A DNA stretch of 22,898 nt, taken from positions 1 through 22,898 of IMG/VR virus record IMGVR_UViG_3300043465_002470, one strand, 5' to 3'. Below, piece after piece: positions 7,834 through 14,227 of the stretch; within the stretch, counting starts at the first letter, position 1; every line of letters starts with the position of its first letter. This DNA comes from a virus. The notes beneath the pieces are model-generated. The model ran no database searches, was not told the origin of the DNA, and worked only from the letters and a program-made list of their open reading frames with translations. Both the position numbers and the translations under genes were made by a program.

Positions 7834-8541
7834 TCACAGCCACATAAACTCTAGCATTGGGTTTACGCTAGTGGGTGGCACACAAACCATTGCTACGGCC
7901 GGCTGGGCATCCATTAGCTGCTCGGTAGTCAGACGACCGCCAGAGCTTACATAGAGCGCTGCATTAAGCGGATATGGCACTGCTGTCTCATACTGATCAG
8001 TAGCAAATATGCAGCCACTGGGATTTGGCCATACGGTTACCTTGTTGCTGCCTAGCGTAGTATCGTCTCCTGGCCGGTTCGGCACATAATAGGAATATCT
8101 AACACGTATCATTACGCTGTCATTAGTTGTAGATATCGGGCTAAGCTTGGCATTCAGAACAGTGCCTGCGACGACATTGACTGCGCCATTTATTGCAATC
8201 AGCTCTACGCCGGGAATGTCCGAGGCAAAGCTGTGCTGCAGCACATTGGCGTTTTTAAGAAATGCAACCTTGCTTATTGCAAGTGCTGGAACACCCGTTG
8301 ACACATCTATTTCTGATGAATCAGGAGTTATAACAACTATTTCATCAATAGATGGCCTTACGTGAGCTACCTCGCGCACGTCCTCTATTATGCCAAATGG
8401 TGCGATACCGTCGCTTACGCCCAGTACGATTTCATTGCCGATCAGCTTGTGCTGGGCAATCATGCCAGGCAGGAAGGTCGCATTAGGATCAAGAGGCCGC
8501 TGCGTTGGCCAATTTCTACCTACGTGAATTGGCCTAAGCAT
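7834..8541 (-). CDS. Beta-rich virion protein, candidate capsid or decoration component, 235 aa
   Basis: The ATG at 8541 shares one base with the stop of the 68-residue gene (TGATG) and has GGAGAGG just upstream. The product is dominated by short hydrophobic strands alternating with Pro, Gly and Asp turns, with almost no Lys-rich helices, which suits a shell, decoration or tube protein. Residues 148-186 contain RYSYYVPNRPGDD followed by KVTVWPNPSG and TDQYE, then a Gly-rich turn (SSGGRLTTEQ) and C-terminal strands. The KVTVW...P element and following pattern resemble the 216-residue protein at 952-1602. It is the first large protein downstream of the scaffold gene, where a major capsid gene is often found, but it is short for one and has no clear HK97 features. 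Confidence 0.82.
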   Translation of the reverse strand: MLRPIHVGRNWPTQRPLDPNATFLPGMIAQHKLIGNEIVLGVSDGIAPFGIIEDVREVAHVRPSIDEIVVITPDSSEIDVSTGVPALAISKVAFLKNANVLQHSFASDIPGVELIAINGAVNVVAGTVLNAKLSPISTTNDSVMIRVRYSYYVPNRPGDDTTLGSNKVTVWPNPSGCIFATDQYETAVPYPLNAALYVSSGGRLTTEQLMDAQPAVAMVCVPPTSVNPMLEFMWL

Positions 8542-8747
8542 CAGTCCTCTCCTAGTACACTGACCATCTGACCAAGCAGCGAGTCTACTCGTGCAGCCAA
8601 CGGGCTACCGGCAGCATCTAACGCATTGGCAGTATTGGCCAGCTGGTTAGCAACGCCTGAAAAGTGCCCTTCGATCTTGGGAGCATTCTCTGTCAAGGCA
8701 TCCTGCATTCCCTTTGCGATCTCATCTGCGATATCAATTGATGACAT
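8541..8747 (-). CDS. Small helical protein, 68 aa
   Basis: ATG at 8747 has GAGG six bases upstream, and its first bases overlap the end of the 47-residue gene. The sequence (MSSIDIADEIAKGMQDALTE...) is two or three amphipathic helices rich in Ala, Asp and Leu with no Cys or Trp. It could be a small assembly or capsid-associated protein. The ribosome-binding sites and overlaps on both sides support a real gene. Function unknown. Confidence 0.75.
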   Translation of the reverse strand: MSSIDIADEIAKGMQDALTENAPKIEGHFSGVANQLANTANALDAAGSPLAARVDSLLGQMVSVLGED

Positions 8748-8877
8748 TTCCTACCTCACTTTCTTCAGAATCTACCCAGAAAAAACATATATATCCTCGT
8801 ATTTCCTCCGGATCTAGGCCCAACTCTTTCAGCTCTTGCATTTCTGACTGCATCTCAAGCCGGTCTAAGTCAAACAT
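8734..8877 (-). CDS. Very small acidic protein, 47 aa
   Basis: This short frame begins at ATG 8877 with GTGAGG seven bases upstream and ends in TGA 14 bases inside the next gene. The product is MFDLDRLEMQSEMQELKEL..., with LGLDPEEIRGYICFFWVDSEES in the second half: an acidic helix, a turn and a short aromatic segment. It is the first gene after the scaffold terminator. The good ribosome-binding site, tight coupling and protein-like composition support it; the role is unknown. Confidence 0.7.
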   Translation of the reverse strand: MFDLDRLEMQSEMQELKELGLDPEEIRGYICFFWVDSEESEVGNVIN

Positions 8878-8974
8878 AAATGCCTCACCTGGCTTATATG
8901 TTCCTTTTCAATAAATTACGGTCCGCTAGACGGACAAAAATATTTACATTTATTGATCTGCCGGCGCGATTTAT
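8878..8974 (-). promoter_or_regulatory. A/T-rich gap, possible promoter for the middle gene block
   Basis: This gap follows a terminator and precedes the 47-residue gene, so a promoter is expected. The minus strand is A/T-rich (TAAATGTAAATATTTTTG, then TAATTTATTGAAAAGG), with a 5-bp inverted repeat GTCCG-TCTAG-CGGAC at 8921-8935 that could be an operator or part of a promoter. I cannot fit a clear sigma-70 pair, so a phage-specific late promoter or simple read-through are both possible. Confidence 0.3.
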
Positions 8975-9004
8975 AAAAAAGAAGTCCCCGCCGGAGCGGG
9001 GACT
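8975..9004 (-). terminator. Rho-independent terminator after the protease/scaffold gene
   Basis: On the minus strand, AGTCCCCGC and GCGGGGACT form a 9-bp stem with a 4-base loop (TCCG), followed by TCTTTTTT. It lies about 24 bases past the stop codon of the 1269-residue gene and ends the packaging and head-assembly operon. Confidence 0.93.
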
Positions 9005-9008
9005 CGTT

Positions 9009-9034
9009 TATCTGAGTACTATTTTACTCAGATA
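9009..9034 (-). other. 10-bp perfect hairpin spanning the scaffold stop codon
   Basis: TATCTGAGTA and TACTCAGATA form a 10-bp perfect inverted repeat with a 6-base loop. The TGA stop of the scaffold gene is inside its first arm on the minus strand. It directly precedes the G/C terminator, giving two stacked hairpins. Alone it lacks a T-run, so a role in mRNA stability or stop-codon context is more likely than termination. Confidence 0.7.
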
Positions 9035-11358
9035 TCGAACAGCGCTTTGCCTAGGCTGCGCCAATCGCGTACATCAACGGAACCATTGTCCGAGGCCGTG
9101 CGCGTATTCGTGGCTTCGCCGCCATCAACGACGCCCATCTGGGGTACGACACCGGCCGTACGGACAGAGGTCTTGACACTGCCAACCATGCGCTTGAAGC
9201 TATCGAAGTTCGCGTCGCTGCCGTTGGCCAGCGTGTCGGCGCACTCATCAAGAGCGGCGCGGCCGGTGCCAATTAGGTTGCGAGCCTGTGCATCGATTGC
9301 TACTGCGTATGCGCGCTTGTAACGGAAGCCAACGTCCTCTGTGGCGGAAGCAGACTTCTTGAACTCTGCAACAAGGCCCTTGGCGAAGTCGGCATCGGCG
9401 CCGGCGAAGTAATCGCGGTAGTACTTAACGGCCTCTGCATCGACTGCAGCGGTAGCAACGAGTACATCGAGCTGCGAATCCTTCAGGACGCCCTTGCGGA
9501 CGGCCTCAGCGATACCGGCAGCGGCCTTCTTGACTTTCTCGCCAAGAGTATTCATGACCTTCTGCTGTACCTCGAATACGCTCTCAACGACATCGCCATC
9601 ATCCGAGATATTCATGCCGAGGTCGAGCTTGCCCTCGCCCTTGCCGTGAATATTCAACATCGGATCTGCGGTGACCATATCAGCCTTCGCGGCGCGAGCA
9701 ACGAGCTGCTGGCGCATTGCGGCGCGGGCGGCGAGTTTGTCGTCCATAGCGTCCGACTCCTTCTCCTCGTCCTCTTCGCCTTCCTCGACCTCTTCCTCGA
9801 GCTCATCAACCTTGTCCTCGAGCTCGGCAAGCTCCTTGCGGAGGTCCTCTAGGGCCTTGTCTAGATCGCCGTGCTCCTCCTCATCGTGCTCTTCAATAGC
9901 CTCCTCGACTTCCTCGGCGACCTCTTCTAGCTCCTCCTCATCGAGAACATACATGCCGCCGTCGCAGGCATCGGCGTACTCAGCGATGCGCTCGTTAGCC
10001 TCGATTGCAGCGAGGTGACCGTCACGGATTGCCGCGCGAGCAGCAAGGCGTACCGACGGAACGCTCAGATTTGCTTCCTTGGCGAGGAAGCTGAGCTCGC
10101 TAGCCAGCGAAGCCAGCTCTGCGTGAGCCTCGAACATGCCACGGTCGAGTGAAGCCGTAGCGGCCATGGTATCTACATCAACGTTGTCTACGCCCTTATC
10201 GGAGCCCATGACAATGTCTTTTAGATTCTGCATGCACTCCTCGAGCTTCTCGAGAGCGGCCATGAGCTTGTCCTTCATGTCGTCATCGCCCTTGGCTTCT
10301 GGAACGACATCTACCATTGGGGCCGGAGCTGGTGCAGCGGCGGGGGCTGGAGCTGCATCAGCGGCCGGAGCATCAACTGACTGCTTCGCAGCATCAAGCT
10401 CTTCTGCCAACTTGCTAATCTTGCCAGCGCGAATCTGCGCCATAAGCTGCTTGCCATAGGCTGGCGAAACGAACAGATCGCCCCAGGTCTTGCCAGCAAC
10501 ATCGCTCTGCTTATTAAGGTGAACATTGTACGCATCGCCGGCGGTGACCGAGAACACTTCCTTGTCGCCTGCGAGGACTGCCCAACGTGAGTTTGCAACG
10601 TTGGCCGACTTGGTGAGACGAGCCTTTAGGCCGGCGCGCTGAATTAGCTCCTTGACCTTCTGATCAGGATTGCCTGCCTTGGTGTCGAGCTCCTTGCCAC
10701 CCAGGTGATGATCGCCGTCGCGGAGGTCTGGATCGCCCATTGGCTTGTATGACTCTGGCTCAGCAGTGCCCTGTGGATAAGCCTTCTTCTTCATCTTGTC
10801 CATCTTGTCGTCGCCCTTGGTTGGCTTAGCCTTCTTGGCATCCTTGCCGCCCTTGGCAGGCTTATCCTCTTCTTCTTCCTTAACTGGCTTTTTGGCCTTC
10901 TTCTTAGCGGCTTCCTTCAGCATCTCAAGGCGCTGAACGAGAGCGGCCTCTGCCTTCTTGAGCTCGGCATCAGCGGCGTGATCGCCGTCTTCAGCGTGAT
11001 CGGCGTCATCGGCGTCGTGGCCATCATCAGCCATTGCCTTTGGAACGAACTTCTTGTTGACAATTGCGCCGGCTGGATTGCCTGACTGGTCCTTGACGAC
11101 AACAGCCATTTCAGCAATGGCCTTCAGCTTCTCTGCGCGGGCAGTACGGCGCTCGTTAAGCGACGCGCGAAGCAGCATTTCCTTCGTCTTCTGGTCTGGA
11201 TTAGCTACGGAGGTGTCGAGCTCTTCACCGTGTAGGTGATGGTCGCCATCACGTAGATCCGGATTTCCCATGGCGGGGTAAGACTTTGGTTCCTCAGTTC
11301 CCTGCATGTAAGCCTTCTTCCGCAGGTTAGCACGCTTCCGTAGTTCATCAAACGTCAT
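9028..11358 (-). CDS. Nested in-frame scaffold product, 776 aa (predicted)
   Basis: Inside the protease/scaffold frame, ATG 11358 (MTFDELRKRANLRKKAY...) is preceded by ACAGGAGATATT, an excellent Shine-Dalgarno with five-base spacing, better than that of many true starts here. Translation from it would give the scaffold part without the protease, as lambda Nu3 is made within C. The base composition changes near the same point: 11401-11460 in the upstream linker is 35% G+C, whereas 9781-9840 within the nested part is 58%. The change fits stronger codon selection on a more abundant product. It would contain both copies of the 57-residue module, the acidic coiled coil and the C-terminal domain. 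Expression is predicted, not shown. Confidence 0.65.
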   Translation of the reverse strand: MTFDELRKRANLRKKAYMQGTEEPKSYPAMGNPDLRDGDHHLHGEELDTSVANPDQKTKEMLLRASLNERRTARAEKLKAIAEMAVVVKDQSGNPAGAIVNKKFVPKAMADDGHDADDADHAEDGDHAADAELKKAEAALVQRLEMLKEAAKKKAKKPVKEEEEDKPAKGGKDAKKAKPTKGDDKMDKMKKKAYPQGTAEPESYKPMGDPDLRDGDHHLGGKELDTKAGNPDQKVKELIQRAGLKARLTKSANVANSRWAVLAGDKEVFSVTAGDAYNVHLNKQSDVAGKTWGDLFVSPAYGKQLMAQIRAGKISKLAEELDAAKQSVDAPAADAAPAPAAAPAPAPMVDVVPEAKGDDDMKDKLMAALEKLEECMQNLKDIVMGSDKGVDNVDVDTMAATASLDRGMFEAHAELASLASELSFLAKEANLSVPSVRLAARAAIRDGHLAAIEANERIAEYADACDGGMYVLDEEELEEVAEEVEEAIEEHDEEEHGDLDKALEDLRKELAELEDKVDELEEEVEEGEEDEEKESDAMDDKLAARAAMRQQLVARAAKADMVTADPMLNIHGKGEGKLDLGMNISDDGDVVESVFEVQQKVMNTLGEKVKKAAAGIAEAVRKGVLKDSQLDVLVATAAVDAEAVKYYRDYFAGADADFAKGLVAEFKKSASATEDVGFRYKRAYAVAIDAQARNLIGTGRAALDECADTLANGSDANFDSFKRMVGSVKTSVRTAGVVPQMGVVDGGEATNTRTASDNGSVDVRDWRSLGKALFDI

Positions 11359-12837
11359 AATATCTCCTGTTCCCACTCCCGCCTTCTGGGTCGGGAGACA
11401 CGATTTCAAACTATCCAAACTGTTTTTAATAGATGTTATTCTGCCTGCCAGATCATTAGCTGCTTTTTCAAGCAGCTGCCCGTCTTTTGTGGCTACGCCA
11501 TCTGTATATAATGCTGCAAATTGCTGCAGACCGGACATGTCACGGGTACCTGGAGCAAACGCACTTACCTGGTTCTCTAGCTCTATATCTCCCAGCGTTG
11601 AGCTGGGTTTTATGCTAGTATTCAAATTAGATAGCGCGCCATCTACACTGCCAACCGTCTTGGTCGTATCCGTTGACTGCATCGATGGCACTGACACATT
11701 CTGAATCCTTAGAGAATTCAGCTTTTCCACCAGATCCTGTGCCTTAGCTCTTCGTAGAGCATTTAGCAACGAATCGACCAGAGGGCGATCATCTTTGATG
11801 TTAGAGTAAACGGCTTCAGCATTACCCTCTTCCGAGAGCAGAGCGACAAGCTTATCTGTTGCATCACCAAAGGCGCCACTGCCAGGCTCTGATGTCTCCA
11901 TTATACTGATTATGTCGGACAGTACCGGCTTTACGTCGATCTCTTCCGCAACTGCTGCGGCAGCCTTGATGTTTGCAGAAATCTGATCAAGCTCCTCTAG
12001 CGGAGCGCCTTTTACCTTGCGCAGCTCCTCTGCCTGGGCACGGTACTCGTCTAGGCTTGCAACAATCTTGCGAATCTTCGCACGCGGATCTGCACCGGTG
12101 ACAACGATGCTCAGCTCAATTGGATTTAGATCAAAGTTGATCTCGCCGTAATGCGTACGCGACTTGACGTGCGAGCAGAATTCAGATGCTACGGTTGCAA
12201 CGTTCTGGCACTCGCTGCAGATAGAGCGACCAACCGCCGTGCCCATAGAGACATTGGTGGCATAGCCGGCCTCTACCTTGCGGGCGAGATCGGGATAGTT
12301 CTTCTTATCAAGTGCAAATAGCGCGTGAACACGCTTAAACTTTGGATCATAATACGTATCTACGATTACGCCGCGGATGCCGTCTACGGAGCTAGACACA
12401 TGATCTTTGCAGAGCGGCTTGCCGACCCAGTTCTTATAGGCCTTTAGTAGCTCGGATTCTGGGAAGATATCTCCATTGTTATTCTTTACTGGGCGAATGC
12501 CATCTGGCGATACCCAGCGAGCAGTCTCTTTGCCGCCATCGATATCGTATTTCTCGAACCAACCTGCAGCCGACTTGCCGGCCGCAGTCTTGATCGGTTC
12601 ACCCGTCTCCTGATTGACAAGTGCTGCCTCTGCAGCATGCATCATAATGCAGCTGGCATAAAGGAAGTCATCCACATAAGGAGAGAGCTCCTTGCTGCCG
12701 CGCTTCTTTTGCTCGTCACGAAGCTTGTTCGTGACGGCCGCAAACCGGGCTTGTACGCCCGGATCATCATTGAGTTTGTTGTTATCTAGTATTCCAATAG
12801 AAACGCCATCGATAAAGGCATGCTTGACAATACTCAT
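9028..12837 (-). CDS. Head maturation protease fused to scaffold, 1269 aa
   Basis: Residues 1-260 match the pattern of serine prohead proteases of the T4 gp21/S77-like type: GKPLCKDH with candidate catalytic His146, then NVSMG with candidate Ser197. Immediately after is a CSEC...C-S-H cluster (207, 210, 221, 223) able to bind zinc, and a NPIELSIV-TGADP strand. Residues 260-490 are helical and variable. Residues 507-563 and 684-740 are two copies of one module, separated by a Lys/Glu-rich region. Residues 820-840 are an Ala/Pro linker, 963-1030 an extremely acidic coiled coil, and 1040-1269 the likely capsid-interacting end. Protease plus scaffold in one frame is known in lambda C/Nu3 and herpesviruses. 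ATG at 12837 overlaps the previous stop. An internal start at codon 494 is described separately. Protease assignment is confident; the exact family and catalytic triad are less so. Confidence 0.9.
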   Translation of the reverse strand: MSIVKHAFIDGVSIGILDNNKLNDDPGVQARFAAVTNKLRDEQKKRGSKELSPYVDDFLYASCIMMHAAEAALVNQETGEPIKTAAGKSAAGWFEKYDIDGGKETARWVSPDGIRPVKNNNGDIFPESELLKAYKNWVGKPLCKDHVSSSVDGIRGVIVDTYYDPKFKRVHALFALDKKNYPDLARKVEAGYATNVSMGTAVGRSICSECQNVATVASEFCSHVKSRTHYGEINFDLNPIELSIVVTGADPRAKIRKIVASLDEYRAQAEELRKVKGAPLEELDQISANIKAAAAVAEEIDVKPVLSDIISIMETSEPGSGAFGDATDKLVALLSEEGNAEAVYSNIKDDRPLVDSLLNALRRAKAQDLVEKLNSLRIQNVSVPSMQSTDTTKTVGSVDGALSNLNTSIKPSSTLGDIELENQVSAFAPGTRDMSGLQQFAALYTDGVATKDGQLLEKAANDLAGRITSIKNSLDSLKSCLPTQKAGVGTGDIMTFDELRKRANLRKKAYMQGTEEPKSYPAMGNPDLRDGDHHLHGEELDTSVANPDQKTKEMLLRASLNERRTARAEKLKAIAEMAVVVKDQSGNPAGAIVNKKFVPKAMADDGHDADDADHAEDGDHAADAELKKAEAALVQRLEMLKEAAKKKAKKPVKEEEEDKPAKGGKDAKKAKPTKGDDKMDKMKKKAYPQGTAEPESYKPMGDPDLRDGDHHLGGKELDTKAGNPDQKVKELIQRAGLKARLTKSANVANSRWAVLAGDKEVFSVTAGDAYNVHLNKQSDVAGKTWGDLFVSPAYGKQLMAQIRAGKISKLAEELDAAKQSVDAPAADAAPAPAAAPAPAPMVDVVPEAKGDDDMKDKLMAALEKLEECMQNLKDIVMGSDKGVDNVDVDTMAATASLDRGMFEAHAELASLASELSFLAKEANLSVPSVRLAARAAIRDGHLAAIEANERIAEYADACDGGMYVLDEEELEEVAEEVEEAIEEHDEEEHGDLDKALEDLRKELAELEDKVDELEEEVEEGEEDEEKESDAMDDKLAARAAMRQQLVARAAKADMVTADPMLNIHGKGEGKLDLGMNISDDGDVVESVFEVQQKVMNTLGEKVKKAAAGIAEAVRKGVLKDSQLDVLVATAAVDAEAVKYYRDYFAGADADFAKGLVAEFKKSASATEDVGFRYKRAYAVAIDAQARNLIGTGRAALDECADTLANGSDANFDSFKRMVGSVKTSVRTAGVVPQMGVVDGGEATNTRTASDNGSVDVRDWRSLGKALFDI
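10618..10788 (-). repeat. 57-residue module, copy 2
   Basis: Codons 684-740 begin KKAYPQGTAEPESY and contain DPDLRDGDHHL and NPDQKVKE. The copy lies 120 residues after copy 1, beyond a Lys/Glu/Asp-rich spacer. The invariant core DLRDGDHHL is unusual for a scaffold and might bind metal or a partner. Confidence 0.93.
11149..11319 (-). repeat. 57-residue module, copy 1
   Basis: Codons 507-563 of the protease/scaffold gene begin KKAYMQGTEEPKSY and contain NPDLRDGDHHL and NPDQKTKE. By eye, 39 of 57 residues match copy 2 without gaps. The unit begins 13 residues after the internal start codon. Confidence 0.93.
11356..11370 (-). promoter_or_regulatory. Internal ribosome-binding site and start codon
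   Basis: AGGAG at 11364-11368 lies five bases before ATG 11358-11356, in frame with the surrounding gene. It is the signal that defines the predicted nested scaffold product. Confidence 0.7.
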
Positions 12838-12974
12838 TCTTTTTCCTCTGTATTATCGTCAGACTCCGTCACGCCATCCTGCTCGGATTTCGGCGGATCG
12901 CGAGTCACCCACGAAGGAATATTCTTCGCATCGATTACTTCGGCGGCCTCGGATGTCCCGTATTTAATTATCAT
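12834..12974 (-). CDS. Very small acidic protein, 46 aa
   Basis: The frame starts at ATG 12974, overlapping the stop of the 186-residue gene (ATGA), and its own TGA overlaps the ATG of the protease/scaffold gene in the same way. The product is MIIKYGTSEAAEVIDAK..., ending in a strongly acidic tail (ESDDNTEEKE). It fills the only gap in this part of the operon. Perfect coupling on both sides supports a real gene; its role is unknown. Confidence 0.75.
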   Translation of the reverse strand: MIIKYGTSEAAEVIDAKNIPSWVTRDPPKSEQDGVTESDDNTEEKE

Positions 12975-13531
12975 TTGGTAGTCCTTACAAGCGAAAAACT
13001 CGAAGCTAGCTTCAATTTACCCAGAATATTCTTATCTATATGCGAAATCCACTCTTCTTGGCAGCTGGCCAATACCTTTTCCATATAATTATTGATCTGT
13101 TGATAGTTTTCCTTGGCCCCTGCTATAAAATTATCTGAGTCAAAATCATCCATCAGACTCATCAGCTCTATGAACTTGAGCCGTGCCTCAGAAAAAGTAT
13201 TCATCATTACGTCCCTTATCTGATCCGTACGTGACTCAGAATAAAGACTCCTATATGAAACCAGTACCAGGGAAAGGGTCTTGACGCAGTTATTAAAGTG
13301 AGAGCGCAGCTTATACTGATAGCGCTTTAGTGTGGCGCCAATTGGAATTAGGTCTTTGCCTGAGCTGATCTGCTCAAGAGAAGTAAAAAAGGCATCGAAA
13401 AAATCCTTGAACTTCTTTATTCTATCGCAAAAATCATGTATGCGATCCTTCAGTGCGACAGCGCGCTCTTTTTCGCCATCTGAGACTGGAACGGAAAACT
13501 CCACTGCAGATTTCTTGGTAATACTAGACAT
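12971..13531 (-). CDS. All-helical hypothetical protein, 186 aa
   Basis: I choose ATG 13531 because GGAG lies six bases upstream; a GTG one codon earlier is also possible. The product is helical from residue 20 to the end, rich in Lys, Phe and Ser, with regularly spaced hydrophobics suggesting a helical bundle. There is no membrane segment or catalytic motif. It sits between the 230-residue protein and the protease gene and overlaps the 46-residue gene by ATGA. It could be a head assembly or connector-associated factor; no family is recognised. Confidence 0.83.
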   Translation of the reverse strand: MSSITKKSAVEFSVPVSDGEKERAVALKDRIHDFCDRIKKFKDFFDAFFTSLEQISSGKDLIPIGATLKRYQYKLRSHFNNCVKTLSLVLVSYRSLYSESRTDQIRDVMMNTFSEARLKFIELMSLMDDFDSDNFIAGAKENYQQINNYMEKVLASCQEEWISHIDKNILGKLKLASSFSLVRTTK

Positions 13532-13534
13532 CAC

Positions 13535-14227
13535 TCACTCCAGTGGAAATGAAAACGGAACAGAAAGATTGCCAGGCCTATCGTTCAAAAGACCTGGTTC
13601 GCGCGTCAGCTGGCCGCGCTGATCCTCGCTGAGCATGGTCCTGGCCATTTGGCTGGCAACATCACTCGGCTTTTTCTTAGCCTTGGCCGCGAGTTCTTTA
13701 GGAGATGCGCCTTTCATACTCTTGAGCCCACCATTGTTTTTTATATACTCCTTAAGAGACTTCTCACTCTCGGCATCAAGCGCAGCATGCCCGACAAAGA
13801 AATCAAAATAGTGCTCCGCTAGCCAGCCGCGGTGGGCGCGCATAGCATCGTCCCGCCCTTCAGCACTTTTCTCTAGCGCAACGCGGGCGCTAGCTTTTGA
13901 CGATCTGGCTGGCGGAGGCGGCAGATTGTGACTGCCTTTTGCAGCTATAATTATGAGAAAAGAGCCGCGATGAATGCATATGAACTTGCTCGAATCGCTG
14001 CCACGGATATCGCCTTCCTCTTCCCATTTCTTAGATTTAAAGGTTTGAATCACCTTCGCAGAGGCAAATGCCTTTGCTATTGCCTCATTCAATATATCGT
14101 TTTTTACCTTTGCCCATTCAGGATGCATCTTCCTGAAGAGCAGGCGAGCCGTGGTAGTTACGTATATCTTGTTGCCGGTAACAGGGTCGGTCTGAGAGGT
14201 CATCTCTGTGCTTGCATTCTTCTTCAT
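13535..14227 (-). CDS. Hypothetical phage protein, 230 aa
   Basis: ATG at 14227 overlaps the TGA of the metallopeptidase gene (ATGA). Residues 15-100 look like a mixed alpha/beta unit (TGNKIYVTTTARLLF, then KFICIHRGSFLIIIAAKGSH). A Pro/Ser/Ala linker follows at 102-115 (PPPPARSSKASAR). Residues 118-230 are basic helices with a KGASPKELAAKAKKKPSDV segment, common in nucleic-acid- or partner-binding tails. No named domain is recognised. The gene order suggests a head or neck assembly role. Confidence 0.83.
   Translation of the reverse strand: MKKNASTEMTSQTDPVTGNKIYVTTTARLLFRKMHPEWAKVKNDILNEAIAKAFASAKVIQTFKSKKWEEEGDIRGSDSSKFICIHRGSFLIIIAAKGSHNLPPPPARSSKASARVALEKSAEGRDDAMRAHRGWLAEHYFDFFVGHAALDAESEKSLKEYIKNNGGLKSMKGASPKELAAKAKKKPSDVASQMARTMLSEDQRGQLTREPGLLNDRPGNLSVPFSFPLE

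Noticed and set aside
8921-8935. GTCCG-CTAGA-CGGAC inverted repeat as a terminator
   Set aside because: The stem is only 5 bp and neither strand has a convincing T-run immediately after it. It is kept only as a possible operator within the promoter gap.
9671-10018. Ser-rich plus-strand frame and repeated CTC/TCC tracts as a microsatellite or gene
   Set aside because: The pattern is the complement of Glu/Asp codons in the acidic coiled coil of the scaffold. The protein explains the repetition.
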